From NCBI GenBank assembly GCA_015069385.1, contig SVIS01000011.1, forward strand, positions 1 through 46,633: DNA of 46,633 nucleotides, in the 5' to 3' direction. The notes below the pieces were generated by a model. That model saw only the letters and a program-made list of their open reading frames with translations. It was not told where the DNA came from and searched no databases. The stretch comes from Clostridiales bacterium. GTDB lineage: Bacteria; Bacillota; Clostridia; Christensenellales; UBA1242. Of the stretch, positions 32,424 to 41,941 are shown in pieces; position 1 is the stretch's first letter, and every line of letters starts with the position of its first letter. The position numbers were made by a program, and so were the translations under genes.

Positions 32424-33416
32424 TTGAGTAAAAAAGAAACAGGCAATAAAAAACATAAACTTCGTAGATTCTTCATTGCATCTACAATTGTTTCTGCTGT
32501 TGCATTTTTGGGCGCAACAATAAGTCTTGTGGTAATGCCAGTACCCCTTATGCTAGTAACTGAACTTTGCTTACTTGTAGGTGCAGCAAGCACAGCAATT
32601 GGTGTTGGTGTGGGCATTAATGCTCTTCATAGCAAAATATCATCTGATAGAAATAAAAAAGCAAGTGTAAAAGCACTTCAAAAAATTGCTGAAGCAGATG
32701 CTAATAAAAGCGTAGAAATGTCTAGGGAAGATAGAGTTAAACTTGTAAAAAAATATGCTCATGCAAATTTAAGGCTTTGTAAATTAAATGGTTGCCCAAT
32801 TACCGGTAAGTTCCATTCAATAAGTGGTATGTCAAAAATTTCTGATACAGAAAATTTTAATGCATTAGAAAACTTAGAACTTCTTCGTGGGGCAGAAAGC
32901 ACTGTTAAAGGCCGTAAGAAGTTTGATGGAAAAATTAGTAAAAAGAAAAAACTTGTTACAAAAGCAAATGTAAGGTCTGTACCTCAACGTTGGACAAAAT
33001 CTTATGATGATTTCATTGATGGTGTTTCTATTTATGATCGTCGTACCGAAATTGGTTGTTTAACTACTAAAACGGGTGAGGCTTTCCAAAGATTGGTTGA
33101 AATTATGAGCCCAACTGATGAAATTGGTGGTTCAGTAATCTTAACTTTTAGAGATTCAAACAAAACAAAACAAACATATGCAAGAGTGGCAGATACAAGC
33201 CTTTTACCAGAAGTTTCAAAACTTATGATGCAAGATGTCCTTTCTGCGTGCGATGGTAAATCGCCTTATGAAATTTCAACAATGTTCCCATTCAGAATTG
33301 AATCTCATACAGTAAACAAAAACAGCACAAAAATTTCACCAATTGAAACAAAGGTAATTAGTTCACTTGATCAATTAAAGTATGAACTTGGTATGTCTAC
33401 AGAGGCAGAAAGATAA
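32424..33416 (+). CDS. Membrane-anchored protein of unknown function, TTG start
   Basis: A 330-residue protein with a basic N-terminus followed by a pair of hydrophobic segments (about 17-39 and 43-66, TIVSAVAFLGATISLVV; VTELCLLVGAASTAIGVGVG), then a 260-residue soluble domain rich in Lys and Ser. TTG is the only start close to the strong AAGGAGG (10-nt spacing). It has a consensus promoter and a strong terminator of its own, so it is well expressed. No known domain is recognised. It shares the layout (paired hydrophobic stretch next to charged helices) with the 38202 protein, but I see no clear homology. Confidence 0.7.
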   Translation: MSKKETGNKKHKLRRFFIASTIVSAVAFLGATISLVVMPVPLMLVTELCLLVGAASTAIGVGVGINALHSKISSDRNKKASVKALQKIAEADANKSVEMSREDRVKLVKKYAHANLRLCKLNGCPITGKFHSISGMSKISDTENFNALENLELLRGAESTVKGRKKFDGKISKKKKLVTKANVRSVPQRWTKSYDDFIDGVSIYDRRTEIGCLTTKTGEAFQRLVEIMSPTDEIGGSVILTFRDSNKTKQTYARVADTSLLPEVSKLMMQDVLSACDGKSPYEISTMFPFRIESHTVNKNSTKISPIETKVISSLDQLKYELGMSTEAER

Positions 33417-33422
33417 TTAACT

Positions 33423-33456
33423 AAAAACTCTTTACTTTAATAGTAAAGAGTTTTTT
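33423..33456 (+). terminator. Terminator after the 32424 gene
   Basis: 14-bp perfect stem AAAAACTCTTTACT/AGTAAAGAGTTTTT, short loop, T tail. Confidence 0.92.
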
Positions 33457-33529
33457 TAACATTGTTTTTATTTTAAACAAAATAATATAATTTTCTGCTT
33501 TTGCAAGTCTTGGGTTAAACATATATTTC

Positions 33530-33559
33530 TTGACTTTAAGTCTTTATTTAGTTTAACAT
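33530..33559 (+). promoter_or_regulatory. Promoter of mcsA-mcsB-clpC
   Basis: TTGACT (33530-33535) with TAACAT (33554-33559) at 18 bp or TTAACA at 17 bp. Confidence 0.6.
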
Positions 33560-33576
33560 AATAGTGGCTATTATGT
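33556..33576. promoter_or_regulatory. 9-3-9 perfect palindrome at the mcsA transcription start
   Basis: ACATAATAG-TGG-CTATTATGT overlaps the -10 box and the expected start site. It is not a CtsR heptamer direct repeat (GGTCAAA), nor CIRCE. Confidence 0.6.
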
Positions 33577-33606
33577 GAGTAGACTAAAAATATTTAGGAG
33601 GCAAAA

Positions 33607-34059
33607 ATGTTGTGTGAAAATTGCGGTCAAAAAGATGCAACTAGTATATTTTTGTCGCCTAAATCAGGTAAAATTCAATATTTGTGTGGAAAGTGTTATA
33701 GATTACTTAATAATGAAGTAGAGTTAGAATCTTTTGCTTTAAAAGAAATCAAACAAGTTAAATTTGAAAACAAATGTATTTCTTGTGGCACTACTTTTGC
33801 CGAATTTAAGTCATCAGGGTATTTTGGTTGTGAAAAGTGTTATCAGGCTTTTCAAGAATATTTAAATACAAATTTTTTAATACAATTTAAAGAGCAAAAA
33901 TATTTAGGTAAAAAACCAAATGCATATTATATAGATAAGCAAATAAAAGAACTTGAACAACTAATAGAAATTTGTTTAAAAAATGGTAATCTTCAAAAAG
34001 CAACAAAGTATGGTTTAGAAGTTAAAAAGTTAAAGGAAGAAAGTTATGGAAAATTATAA
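33607..34059 (+). CDS. mcsA: McsA-like zinc protein with UVR motif
   Basis: A 150-residue activator/adaptor of the McsB-ClpC proteolysis system. It has four CxxC pairs (C3/C6, C27/C30, C57/C60, C75/C78) that would bind two zinc ions, and a C-terminal UVR helix pair (KELEQLIEICLKNGNLQKATKYGLEVKKLKE) that docks to ClpC. It is a little shorter than the B. subtilis protein. AGGAGG precedes the ATG. It overlaps mcsB by 14 nt. ctsR, the usual first gene of this operon, is absent here. Confidence 0.9.
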   Translation: MLCENCGQKDATSIFLSPKSGKIQYLCGKCYRLLNNEVELESFALKEIKQVKFENKCISCGTTFAEFKSSGYFGCEKCYQAFQEYLNTNFLIQFKEQKYLGKKPNAYYIDKQIKELEQLIEICLKNGNLQKATKYGLEVKKLKEESYGKL

Positions 34060-35044
34060 CAATGTAATTTATTCTTCTATTAGTTATAGGCGAAACATCA
34101 AAGATGTTCCATTTATTAAAACTTTAACTGACACAGAACTTGCAATAGGTATAACACGTTCACTTTCCGAAATTATTGGTGATGATTTTGAGTTTAAAAG
34201 TTTAAAAAATATGCCTCTTGAAGATTGCTTAAAGTTAGAAGAAAAAGAAACAATAACACAAAATTTAATTGATAATAAAGATATTTCTGCTTACGGAAAA
34301 AATGATGATGGTACTTTTATTTATATAAACGAAGAAGACCAAATTAGAATTGTAAATAGGCTACAAGGTTTTAATTTAGAGGAATGTTATAAAAATGTAA
34401 ATATACTTGATGACAAAATTCTAGATAAACTAGAAATGGCTTTTAACACAAATTATGGCTTTTTAACTGCTAATCCAATTCTTTGTGGCACGGGTATGGA
34501 AGTTGAATGTTTACTTTTTGTTCCAGCACTTGCACAAGCAGAAAAACTAAAAAAAATAGAAAAAGAGTTATTAAAAGACGAGTTTGTTTTTTTAAGTATA
34601 AATAATAAAGAATTAAATTATAACTGTCCATTTATTAAAATTAAAAATAAATATACATATGGTTATAAAGAAAATGAATTTGCCGAAAAAATTAAGCATA
34701 TAATTGAAAAAATTTTAGAAATAGAACAATTAGAAGAAAATAATATTTTTGAATTTTCTGCTAGTAATTTAGTCGATAAAATATATCGTAACTTTGGAAT
34801 TGCGAAAAATGCATATAGATTAAATTTAAACGAGGCTTTAAATTTACTTGGATATATTTTTTGGGGTATTAATTTAAAAATGTTAAAAAGCAAAAAAAAG
34901 TTTGATGTTTTAAATATTTTTAATAAACTTAAAGAAAAACATTTAAGTAAAGATAATTTAAATGTTAAAGAAATTGAAAAAATAAGAGCCAAGACTCTTG
35001 CCAACATGTTAGAGTTTGTTATAAAAGGAGAAGTTGATGTTTAA
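34046..35044 (+). CDS. mcsB: McsB-like protein, probably a degenerate protein-arginine kinase
   Basis: A 332-residue protein, identified as McsB by position (between mcsA and clpC) and by blocks such as INEEDQIRIVNRLQGFNLEE, MAFNTNYGFLTANPILCGTGM and LVDKIYRNFGIAKNAYRLNLNEAL. Normal McsB phosphorylates Arg residues to mark proteins for ClpCP. Here several ATP-phosphate-binding arginines look lost: the N-terminal SxRxRxxRN block reads SSISYRRNI, GTGLR is GTGMEVE, and the RGxYGE region is replaced by LSINNKELNY. It overlaps mcsA by 14 nt and clpC by 8 nt. Probably a pseudokinase adaptor; a diverged active kinase is not excluded. Confidence 0.8.
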   Translation: MENYNNVIYSSISYRRNIKDVPFIKTLTDTELAIGITRSLSEIIGDDFEFKSLKNMPLEDCLKLEEKETITQNLIDNKDISAYGKNDDGTFIYINEEDQIRIVNRLQGFNLEECYKNVNILDDKILDKLEMAFNTNYGFLTANPILCGTGMEVECLLFVPALAQAEKLKKIEKELLKDEFVFLSINNKELNYNCPFIKIKNKYTYGYKENEFAEKIKHIIEKILEIEQLEENNIFEFSASNLVDKIYRNFGIAKNAYRLNLNEALNLLGYIFWGINLKMLKSKKKFDVLNIFNKLKEKHLSKDNLNVKEIEKIRAKTLANMLEFVIKGEVDV

Positions 35045-37433
35045 TACATCTAGCGATAATTTAAGCAAAGTAATAAAAAATGCAGGTAAAATTGCTTTGG
35101 AACTTGGTGGTAATCAAGTTGGTACTGAGCATATTTTATATGGTTTAACAACTGTTAAAGAGTGTATGTCAAATAAAATTTTGGCAGAATATGGCGTTAC
35201 AAGTTCTAGTCTAAAAGAAGTGCTTTGTGGTGAAGAAGAACGTGAAAAAGTACTAGCCGGAATAGATGTTGAACTTACACCACGTAGCAAAGAAATTTTA
35301 GCCACAGCAAAACAAGTGGCCCTTCAATTAAATCACAATTTTGTAGGAACAGAACATTTACTTTTTGCACTTTTAGTTAATAATGGAACTTACGCAGTAA
35401 AAGTTTTAACCAACTCTTTTAAAATTAATTTAACTGAAATAAAATCTAAAGTATTAATATCGCTTCAAAGCGTAAATTCAGATGATGCAATATTAGATGA
35501 TGCTAATCGAAGTTTACTTCCAGATAAACTTTTAGATATGGGGAGTGATATAACTTTAAAGGCAAGGCAGGGCAAAATTGACCCTATAATTGGTAGAGAG
35601 CAAGAAATTGAAAGAATAATAGAAATATTATGTCGTAAAACAAAAAATAATCCAATTTTAATTGGTGAGGCAGGGGTTGGTAAAACAGCGGTAGTAGAGG
35701 GTCTAGCCCAAAAAATTGCTAGTGGCAATGTGCCAGAAATTTTAAAAGACAAAATTGTTTATTCGCTCGAGGTTGGCGGACTTATGGCTGGTACAAAATA
35801 TCGTGGTAGCATGGAAGAAAAACTTAAAGATGTAATTGATACCATTATTGCAAGCCAAAATATTATTGTGTTTATTGATGAAATTCATACAATTGCTCAG
35901 GCCGGTGCAAAAGAAGGTGAAGTTAGCCCATCTGATATGTTAAAACCCTATCTTTCACGTGGTGAACTACAAACTATTGGGGCAACTACAACCGATGAAT
36001 ACCGAAAGTATATAGAGCCAGATAAAGCCCTAGAGCGTCGTTTTCAACCAATAATGGTTAATCCTCCAACAACAGAGCAAACTATTGAAATATTAAAGGG
36101 TTTACGAGATAACTACGAGTCATTTCATAAGGTTAAAATTACTGACTCTGCAATTGAGGCAGCGGCAAATTTAAGTGAACGTTATATTACTGATAGGTGT
36201 CTTCCAGATAAAGCAATTGATTTAATAGATGAAGCAGCAGCCAGAGCAAGGGTTGCTTGTACTGTTAAGCCAAATGAACTTATTGATAAAGAAGCATATT
36301 TAAATAAATTGATTGCCAATAAAAATGAGTATAGTATTGCACGCAATTATGATGCTGTTGCTAGAATAAATGAACAAATTGTTGGATTAAGCGAAGAAGT
36401 AAATAATTTAAGAGAAAAATTTGACCAAAATAAAAATAGATGTATAGTATTTAACGATATAGCTGAAATTGTTTCTAAATGGACAGGTGTTCCTGTTACT
36501 AAATTAACCGAAAGTGAAAAAGAAAAATTAATTAACTTAGAACATATATTACATAAACGTGTTGTTGGGCAAGATGAAGCAATTTCTAGCGTTTGCAAGG
36601 CAATTCGTCGCTCACGTGTTGGAATGAGTGACGCAAATAAACCAATAGGCTCATTTCTTTTTATGGGGCAAACTGGTGTTGGTAAGACTGAACTTACCAA
36701 AGCAATAGCCGAGGCAATGTTTGATGATGAAAATAATATTATAAGGCTTGATATGAGTGAATATATGGAACCTCATACAGTATCAAAACTAATTGGTGCG
36801 CCACCGGGTTATGTTGGGTATGATGAGGGTGGTCAGTTAACAGAAGCCGTTAGAAGAAAGCCATATTCAGTGGTATTATTTGATGAAATAGAAAAAGCAC
36901 ACCCAGATATATTTAATACACTTCTTCAAGTGTTAGATGATGGCAGACTTACCGATGGTCAAGGTAGAGTTGTTAATTTTAGAAATACAATTATAATTAT
37001 GACATCTAATCTTGGCAGTCAGCAGGCAATGCAAAATTTGGAAGATGATGATAATCCAATGGTTGCTAAACAAATTTATTTAGAAGCATTAAGAAAGCAT
37101 TTTAGACCAGAATTTATAAATAGAATAGATGTTGTTTGCATATTCCATCCATTAACAATTCAAGATTTAACAAAAATTGCAACAATAATGGTTGCAAATA
37201 TAAACAAAAGATTAAATCGTCAAGAATTAAATTTAAAATTAACAGAAAACGCTTTGGATTATATTATAGATAATGGTGTAGATACTAGGTATGGTGCAAG
37301 ACCATTAAAGCGTTTTATTAATCAAGAAGTAGAAGATAAAATTGCTGAAAAAATTTTGCTTGGCGAATTAGAAAAATCAGGAACAATTATAATTGATGTA
37401 GATGGCAATGGTTTAACTTTTGAAAATTGTTAG
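35037..37433 (+). CDS. clpC: ATP-dependent Clp protease ATPase ClpC
   Basis: A 798-residue Hsp100 AAA+ unfoldase feeding ClpP. It has two N-terminal Clp repeats (about 1-145), D1 with Walker A GEAGVGKT and Walker [10 protein letters not shown], a short middle domain with a UVR-like helix pair ([23 protein letters not shown]) typical of ClpC rather than ClpB, and D2 with Walker [10 protein letters not shown] and Walker [10 protein letters not shown]. The C-terminal domain ends with the conserved [11 protein letters not shown]. The start is ATG 35037 with AAAGGAG upstream; a TTG at 35034 is less likely. It overlaps mcsB, so McsA, McsB and ClpC are made together. clpP is not in the window. Confidence 0.95.
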   Translation: MFNTSSDNLSKVIKNAGKIALELGGNQVGTEHILYGLTTVKECMSNKILAEYGVTSSSLKEVLCGEEEREKVLAGIDVELTPRSKEILATAKQVALQLNHNFVGTEHLLFALLVNNGTYAVKVLTNSFKINLTEIKSKVLISLQSVNSDDAILDDANRSLLPDKLLDMGSDITLKARQGKIDPIIGREQEIERIIEILCRKTKNNPILIGEAGVGKTAVVEGLAQKIASGNVPEILKDKIVYSLEVGGLMAGTKYRGSMEEKLKDVIDTIIASQNIIVFIDEIHTIAQAGAKEGEVSPSDMLKPYLSRGELQTIGATTTDEYRKYIEPDKALERRFQPIMVNPPTTEQTIEILKGLRDNYESFHKVKITDSAIEAAANLSERYITDRCLPDKAIDLIDEAAARARVACTVKPNELIDKEAYLNKLIANKNEYSIARNYDAVARINEQIVGLSEEVNNLREKFDQNKNRCIVFNDIAEIVSKWTGVPVTKLTESEKEKLINLEHILHKRVVGQDEAISSVCKAIRRSRVGMSDANKPIGSFLFMGQTGVGKTELTKAIAEAMFDDENNIIRLDMSEYMEPHTVSKLIGAPPGYVGYDEGGQLTEAVRRKPYSVVLFDEIEKAHPDIFNTLLQVLDDGRLTDGQGRVVNFRNTIIIMTSNLGSQQAMQNLEDDDNPMVAKQIYLEALRKHFRPEFINRIDVVCIFHPLTIQDLTKIATIMVANINKRLNRQELNLKLTENALDYIIDNGVDTRYGARPLKRFINQEVEDKIAEKILLGELEKSGTIIIDVDGNGLTFENC

Positions 37434-37442
37434 TTAAAAAAT

Positions 37443-37472
37443 TTGATTAATTGTCGTTATGTTTGCTAAAAT
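37443..37472 (+). promoter_or_regulatory. Promoter of hpf
   Basis: TTGATT (37443-37448), 18-bp spacer, TAAAAT (37467-37472). Confidence 0.5.
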
Positions 37473-37503
37473 ATACATATACAAATTACGGGAGGTAATA
37501 ATT

Positions 37504-38034
37504 ATGAGAATTGAATTTGTAGAAAAAAATTATGATATAGGAACAAAGTTAAAAAATTTAATTCAAAAAAAGGTAGATAAACTTGATAGATATTTTGAAG
37601 ATGATGCAAAAGCACGTGTTGTTTGTTCGCTTCAAAACAAAATTTTTAAATTAGAATTAACTATTGTAAATAAAAAGAAAATTTTCAGGGCAGAAGTTGT
37701 TGGTGAAAATATGTATGAAAATATTGATACAGCACTTCCAAAAATAGAAAGGCAAATTGTAAAAACCGCAAAACGTGCACGTGACCTTTTCCGTCAACAA
37801 GCGTTTGAAATGCCAACATTAGAGTTCTTGCCAGAACTTCCTGAAGATGAAGAAAAGAAAATTTATAAAACAAAAGAATTTGATTTATCTCCAATGCCAA
37901 TTGAAGAAGCTGTTGAAAATATGGAATTACTTGGTCATGAATTTTATGTATTCTTAAACGCAAAATCAAACAAAGTAAACGTTCTTTATACACGTAGAGA
38001 TGGCGACCTTGGCGTAATTGAGTGTAACTATTAA
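37504..38034 (+). CDS. hpf: Long-form ribosome hibernation promoting factor
   Basis: A 176-residue long HPF. The N-terminal S30AE domain (about 1-105, MRIEFVEKNYDIGTKLKNLI ... IERQIVKTAKR) sits in the mRNA/tRNA channel. A linker leads to the C-terminal dimerisation domain (KTKEFDLSPMPIEEAVENMELLGHEF ... LYTRRDGDLGVIE) that joins two 70S ribosomes into 100S dimers. GGGAGGT precedes ATG 37504; the frame extends to 37459 but without a ribosome site. It has its own promoter just after clpC and a terminator. Confidence 0.96.
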   Translation: MRIEFVEKNYDIGTKLKNLIQKKVDKLDRYFEDDAKARVVCSLQNKIFKLELTIVNKKKIFRAEVVGENMYENIDTALPKIERQIVKTAKRARDLFRQQAFEMPTLEFLPELPEDEEKKIYKTKEFDLSPMPIEEAVENMELLGHEFYVFLNAKSNKVNVLYTRRDGDLGVIECNY

Positions 38035-38043
38035 TAAAAAACT

Positions 38044-38076
38044 AAAAATATCAAACCTTGGTTTGGTATTTTTTTG
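38044..38076 (+). terminator. Terminator of hpf
   Basis: ATATCAAACC/GGTTTGGTAT stem (one wobble), 2-nt loop extended by A/T pairs, T7 tail. Confidence 0.85.
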
Positions 38077-38089
38077 TAAAAACTCACTA

Positions 38090-38118
38090 TTGACACTGGT
38101 TTAAATGTAATATATAAT
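38090..38118 (+). promoter_or_regulatory. Promoter of the 38146/38202 gene
   Basis: TTGACA (38090-38095), 17-bp spacer, TATAAT (38113-38118), both perfect. Confidence 0.85.
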
Positions 38119-38145
38119 ATTATTGTATAAAATTAGGAGAATATA

Positions 38146-38265
38146 ATGAGTTTTAAAAGAGATGCTATTTTAGAGATAAGAGATGAACAAAAATTAAAAA
38201 AATGTCAAAAGTTCTTGCTAAAAAACTTGAAAGCATGCCAATTGAAAAACAAAGAGAATTTTTAG
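38146..38265 (+). CDS. Short upstream frame carrying the ribosome site; likely the 5' part of the 38202 gene
   Basis: ATG 38146 follows AGGAGA by a normal spacing. Its first 19 codons encode a charged helix (MSFKRDAILEIRDEQKLKK). The frame then runs over an A7 tract (38196-38202) phased as A AAA AAA. A -1 shift there continues directly into the 160-residue frame at its MSKVLAKK, giving a smooth 179-residue protein; without a shift the frame stops after 39 codons. Confidence 0.5.
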   Translation: MSFKRDAILEIRDEQKLKKCQKFLLKNLKACQLKNKENF

Positions 38266-38684
38266 AAAAATTAACAAATAAATTAAAAATTCTTTCAGCT
38301 GAACTTAAAGATATTGAAGCATCTGATAAGAAATTGAGCATTAGAGAAACGAAAAGAGAATTAACTAATTCTCAGGCTCAAGCAATATGCATTTCAATTA
38401 TATTAGGTTGCGCAGCGGTTGGTGGAGTAATTACAGGATTTATTGAGCCTTTTGCAATACCATTGGGAGCATTAGTAGGTGCTTTATGTTCAATACCTGT
38501 TATGTTTGTTACAGCCTTATTTGTTGATAATAAATTAATTTCTAACATGTTTGCTAAAATAAAACAGGTAATAAATAATAAAAAGCAAATAAAAGTTAAT
38601 AAAGAAAAAGATTTGCTAGACAAAATGATTGCTCAAACAGAAGAAAACATTAAAAAAGATATTGCTTTTGAAAGGGCAAATTAA
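38202..38684 (+). CDS. Small membrane protein of unknown function (needs frameshift or internal start)
   Basis: A 160-residue frame with an N-terminal charged helix (KKLESMPIEKQREFLEKL), two hydrophobic segments (about 60-80, QAICISIILGCAAVGGVITG; 88-112, IPLGALVGALCSIPVMFVTAL) and a Lys-rich C-terminal coil. The ATG at 38202 lies inside an A-rich tract and has no ribosome site; the real one serves ATG 38146 in another frame, one base out. The protein may therefore be made by -1 slippage on A AAA AAA, by transcript slippage, or only after repair of a deletion. The unit has a perfect promoter and a terminator. I do not recognise the family. Confidence 0.6.
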   Translation: MSKVLAKKLESMPIEKQREFLEKLTNKLKILSAELKDIEASDKKLSIRETKRELTNSQAQAICISIILGCAAVGGVITGFIEPFAIPLGALVGALCSIPVMFVTALFVDNKLISNMFAKIKQVINNKKQIKVNKEKDLLDKMIAQTEENIKKDIAFERAN

Positions 38685-38694
38685 ATATTAATAG

Positions 38695-38724
38695 AAAAAC
38701 ATACCTAAATGGGTATGTTTTTCT
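38695..38724 (+). terminator. Terminator after the 38202 gene
   Basis: 11-bp stem AAAAACATACC/GGTATGTTTTT with a 6-nt loop. Confidence 0.88.
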
Positions 38725-38784
38725 ATTTAAATAGGAAATAATTGTAAAAAGACAAAATAGATTAAATAAAAATTGCAAAAAAAA

Positions 38785-38811
38785 TTAGCACTCTATTGTT
38801 GACATTGCTAG
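38785..38811. promoter_or_regulatory. CIRCE element (HrcA operator), right half degenerate
   Basis: TTAGCACTC (perfect left half), N9, then CATTGCTAG, which matches the GAGTGCTAA right half at six of nine positions. It overlaps the -35 box of clpB. Confidence 0.7.
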
Positions 38812-38827
38812 CAAATAATATTATAAT
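38799..38827 (+). promoter_or_regulatory. Promoter of clpB
   Basis: TTGACA (38799-38804), 17-bp spacer, TATAAT (38822-38827), both perfect. Confidence 0.85.
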
Positions 38828-38853
38828 AGTGAAAGATTTGGAGGTATAAAACT

Positions 38854-41439
38854 ATGAATTTTGAAAAATTTACACAAAAATCTTTAGAATCACTGCAAAT
38901 TGCTCAAAGTACAGCAAATGAAAATGGTAATGCTGGAATTGAACAGCAGCATTTGTTATATGGACTTTTAACCGTTGGTGACTCTTTAATATATGAACTT
39001 TTAAAATCTGCAAATGTTAGTGTAAATAACTTAATTAATGATTGTACTATTGAAATAAACAAACTGCCAAAAGTAAGTGGTTCATCTCAAAGTTATTTAT
39101 CTAATGCAGCAAATCAAGTTTTAGAAATATCATTTAAAGTTGCTGTTAGTATGAAAGATGAATTTGTTTCGGTTGAGCATATTTTTATTTCTCTTCTAGA
39201 TAATGCTAATAATGCAATATTAAATTTATTTAAAAAATATTCAATAACTAAAGATATGTTTTTGGAAAAATTAAAAAAGGTAAGAGGTAATACAAAAGTG
39301 ACAAATCAAAATCCAGAAGACACATATAATGTGTTAGAAAAATATGGCTCAGACCTTGTGAAACTTGCTCGTGAAAATAAAATAGACCCAGTAATAGGTA
39401 GAGATAGTGAAATAAGAAATGTAATAAGAATACTTTCTCGCAAATCAAAAAATAATCCGGTCCTTATTGGTGAGGCAGGTGTTGGTAAAACAGCAATAGC
39501 CGAAGGGCTTGCAATTAGAATGATGAAAGGTGATGTTCCAACTTCACTTAAAGATAGAAAAATTTTTAGTTTAGATATGGGCTCGCTTGTTGCAGGCGCT
39601 AAATATAGGGGTGAGTTTGAGGAAAGGCTAAAAGCAGTTTTAAATGAAATAAAAAAGAGTGAAGGTCAAATTATTTTATTTATAGATGAATTGCATTTAA
39701 TAGTCGGTGCGGGTAAAACCGATGGGGCAATGGATGCAGGTAATATTTTAAAACCACTACTTGCTCGTGGTGAACTTCATTGCATTGGTGCTACTACCTT
39801 AGATGAATATAGAAAATATATTGAAAAAGACCCAGCATTAGAGCGTCGTTTTCAACCGGTTATGGTTAATGAGCCAAATGTTGAAGATACAATTTCAATT
39901 TTGCGTGGCTTAAAAGAACGCTATGAGGTATTTCATGGAGTTAAAATATCAGATAATGCGTTAATCTCAGCAGCAACCCTTTCGAATAGATATATTAGTG
40001 ATAGATTTTTACCAGATAAGGCAATTGACCTTGTAGACGAGGCTTGTGCTAGCATAAAGACAGAAATAGACAGTATGCCAACTGAAATGGATGAAATTAA
40101 CAGAAAAATTATTCAATATCAAATAGAAAAAGAAGCATTAAAAAAAGAGAATGATAAACTCTCTCAAGAGCGCCTTGATAAAATAGAAAAAGAACTTTCT
40201 ATTTTAAAAGAAAAATATAATGCAATGAATGCAAAATGGCAAAATGAAAAAGAAAACATACAAAAAGTGCAAAAAATTAAGGAAGAAATTGAAAAAATAA
40301 CTGCTCAAATCGAAAAAGCCGAAAGGGAATATGATTTAAACAAAGCAGCAGAACTAAAGTATTCAACATTGCCAAGTTTAAAAAAACAACTTCAAGACGA
40401 AGAAAAGAAAGCAGAAGAATTAAAAGAAAATAATCTTTTAAAAAGCCGAGTAAGCGAGGAAGAGATTGCAAAAATAGTTGCACGATGGACAGGTATTCCT
40501 GTAAGCAAATTAGTGTCAAGTGAGCGAGAAAAATTGTTAAAACTTGAAGATACTTTGCATGAGCGAATAATTGGTCAAAATGAGGCAGTTACAAAAGTAG
40601 CACAGGCAATTCTTCGCTCACGTGCAGGCATTTCTGACCCTAACCGACCAATTGGTTCTTTTATGTTTTTAGGTCCAACTGGCGTTGGTAAAACAGAACT
40701 GTGCAAAGCACTTGCACAAAATTTATTTGATGATGAGAAAAACATTGTAAGAATTGATATGACCGAATATATGGAAAAATTCAGTGTATCAAGATTAGTT
40801 GGTGCCCCTCCAGGCTATGTAGGCTACGAAGAAGGTGGACAATTAACAGAAGCCGTTAGAAGAAAGCCATATTCGGTAGTTTTATTTGATGAAATAGAAA
40901 AAGCACACCCAGATGTTTTTAATATTTTGCTTCAAGTGTTAGATGATGGCAGAATAACTGATAGTCAAGGAAGAACGGTTGATTTTAAAAATACAATTAT
41001 AATAATGACAAGTAACTTAGGTGCTAATGCAATTTTAGATGGAATATCAAATAACGGAGAAATTAGCGAGGAAGCAAAGAGAGAAGTAGAAGGCATGCTA
41101 AAAATGCAATTTAGACCTGAATTTTTAAACAGAATAGGTGATATAATTTTCTTTAAGCCTTTAACAAAAGAAAATATAAAAGGCATAGTTGATTTAATGC
41201 TAAATAATTTAAAAAAACGCTTAAACGATAATCAACTAAAACTTATTGTGTCAGATGATGCAAAAGAGTATATAATAGAAAACGGCTATGACATGGTTTT
41301 TGGTGCAAGACCGTTAAAAAGATATATAACCCACACTGTAGAAACTTTGCTTGCAAAAGAATTATTAACAAACGATTTCAAACCTAATACAACTCTATCA
41401 CTTGTTGTTGAAAATAATAATCTGAAAATAAACAAATAA
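38854..41439 (+). CDS. clpB: Chaperone ClpB (Hsp100 disaggregase)
   Basis: An 861-residue AAA+ disaggregase working with DnaK. It has an N-terminal Clp domain (about 1-145), D1 with Walker A GEAGVGKT and Walker [16 protein letters not shown], and a long coiled-coil middle domain (about 400-525, rich in Glu/Lys, with [21 protein letters not shown]), the feature separating ClpB from ClpC. D2 follows with Walker [10 protein letters not shown] and Walker [10 protein letters not shown], and the [10 protein letters not shown] ending. No ClpP-docking IGF loop is evident. TTGGAGGT precedes the ATG. Control by HrcA is indicated by the CIRCE element overlapping its promoter. Confidence 0.95.
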   Translation: MNFEKFTQKSLESLQIAQSTANENGNAGIEQQHLLYGLLTVGDSLIYELLKSANVSVNNLINDCTIEINKLPKVSGSSQSYLSNAANQVLEISFKVAVSMKDEFVSVEHIFISLLDNANNAILNLFKKYSITKDMFLEKLKKVRGNTKVTNQNPEDTYNVLEKYGSDLVKLARENKIDPVIGRDSEIRNVIRILSRKSKNNPVLIGEAGVGKTAIAEGLAIRMMKGDVPTSLKDRKIFSLDMGSLVAGAKYRGEFEERLKAVLNEIKKSEGQIILFIDELHLIVGAGKTDGAMDAGNILKPLLARGELHCIGATTLDEYRKYIEKDPALERRFQPVMVNEPNVEDTISILRGLKERYEVFHGVKISDNALISAATLSNRYISDRFLPDKAIDLVDEACASIKTEIDSMPTEMDEINRKIIQYQIEKEALKKENDKLSQERLDKIEKELSILKEKYNAMNAKWQNEKENIQKVQKIKEEIEKITAQIEKAEREYDLNKAAELKYSTLPSLKKQLQDEEKKAEELKENNLLKSRVSEEEIAKIVARWTGIPVSKLVSSEREKLLKLEDTLHERIIGQNEAVTKVAQAILRSRAGISDPNRPIGSFMFLGPTGVGKTELCKALAQNLFDDEKNIVRIDMTEYMEKFSVSRLVGAPPGYVGYEEGGQLTEAVRRKPYSVVLFDEIEKAHPDVFNILLQVLDDGRITDSQGRTVDFKNTIIIMTSNLGANAILDGISNNGEISEEAKREVEGMLKMQFRPEFLNRIGDIIFFKPLTKENIKGIVDLMLNNLKKRLNDNQLKLIVSDDAKEYIIENGYDMVFGARPLKRYITHTVETLLAKELLTNDFKPNTTLSLVVENNNLKINK

Positions 41440-41442
41440 TAT

Positions 41443-41474
41443 AAAACTTCCACTATTATGTGGAAGTTTTTCTA
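41443..41474 (+). terminator. Terminator of clpB
   Basis: 11-bp stem AAAACTTCCAC/GTGGAAGTTTT, 6-nt loop, T tail. Confidence 0.9.
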
Positions 41475-41546
41475 TTTGCTTTTTATTAAACTTGCAATAT
41501 ATATCAAAAATTTGTTATTATATAAATAATAAAAATAGGGAAAATT

Positions 41547-41930
41547 ATGAAAATTAACAAAAATTTAGGCATTATTTTGCATATTTTAAATATTTTAAAA
41601 GCAGAAACTGATCAAGAGCATTTAATTCCTCAAAAAGAAATAGTTAAAAGACTTCGTGCACTTGGCATTAATTGTAGGCTATATACAGTAGAAAAATATT
41701 TAAACTGTTTACGTGATTTTGGTTATGATATTCAAACAGTTAAAGGTACTGGTACATATCTTAAAAAAGACAGTTTAAATATTAATGATGCCTATGTACT
41801 TTTAGAAAGTTTAAATAGGGCAAATTTTGCATTAGAAAAAGAATATGTTCTTTCTATTCAAAATAAATTAAAAAAAGAACTAAATAAGTATGAAATTGAA
41901 GAACTTAAAAATAAAAATATGCTATTATAA
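41547..41930 (+). CDS. Stand-alone HTH protein resembling the N-terminus of WYL/DeoR-type regulators
   Basis: A 127-residue protein. The first ~75 residues form a winged-helix pattern (LHILNILKAETDQEHLIPQK, IVKRLRALGINCRLYTVEKYL, then a wing VKGTGTYLKK) as in the N-terminal domain of WYL-type regulators. The remainder is a helical dimerisation-like tail; the WYL sensor domain is missing, so it is short for that family. GGGAAAATT precedes the ATG. comEC starts 11 nt after the stop, suggesting co-transcription and possibly control of its own operon. Confidence 0.65.
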   Translation: MKINKNLGIILHILNILKAETDQEHLIPQKEIVKRLRALGINCRLYTVEKYLNCLRDFGYDIQTVKGTGTYLKKDSLNINDAYVLLESLNRANFALEKEYVLSIQNKLKKELNKYEIEELKNKNMLL

Positions 41931-41941
41931 TTTTTTATCAA

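Noticed and set aside
33481..33606. CtsR operator upstream of mcsA
   Set aside because: No tandem GGTCAAA heptamers with three-base spacing are present; only the 9-3-9 palindrome is seen.
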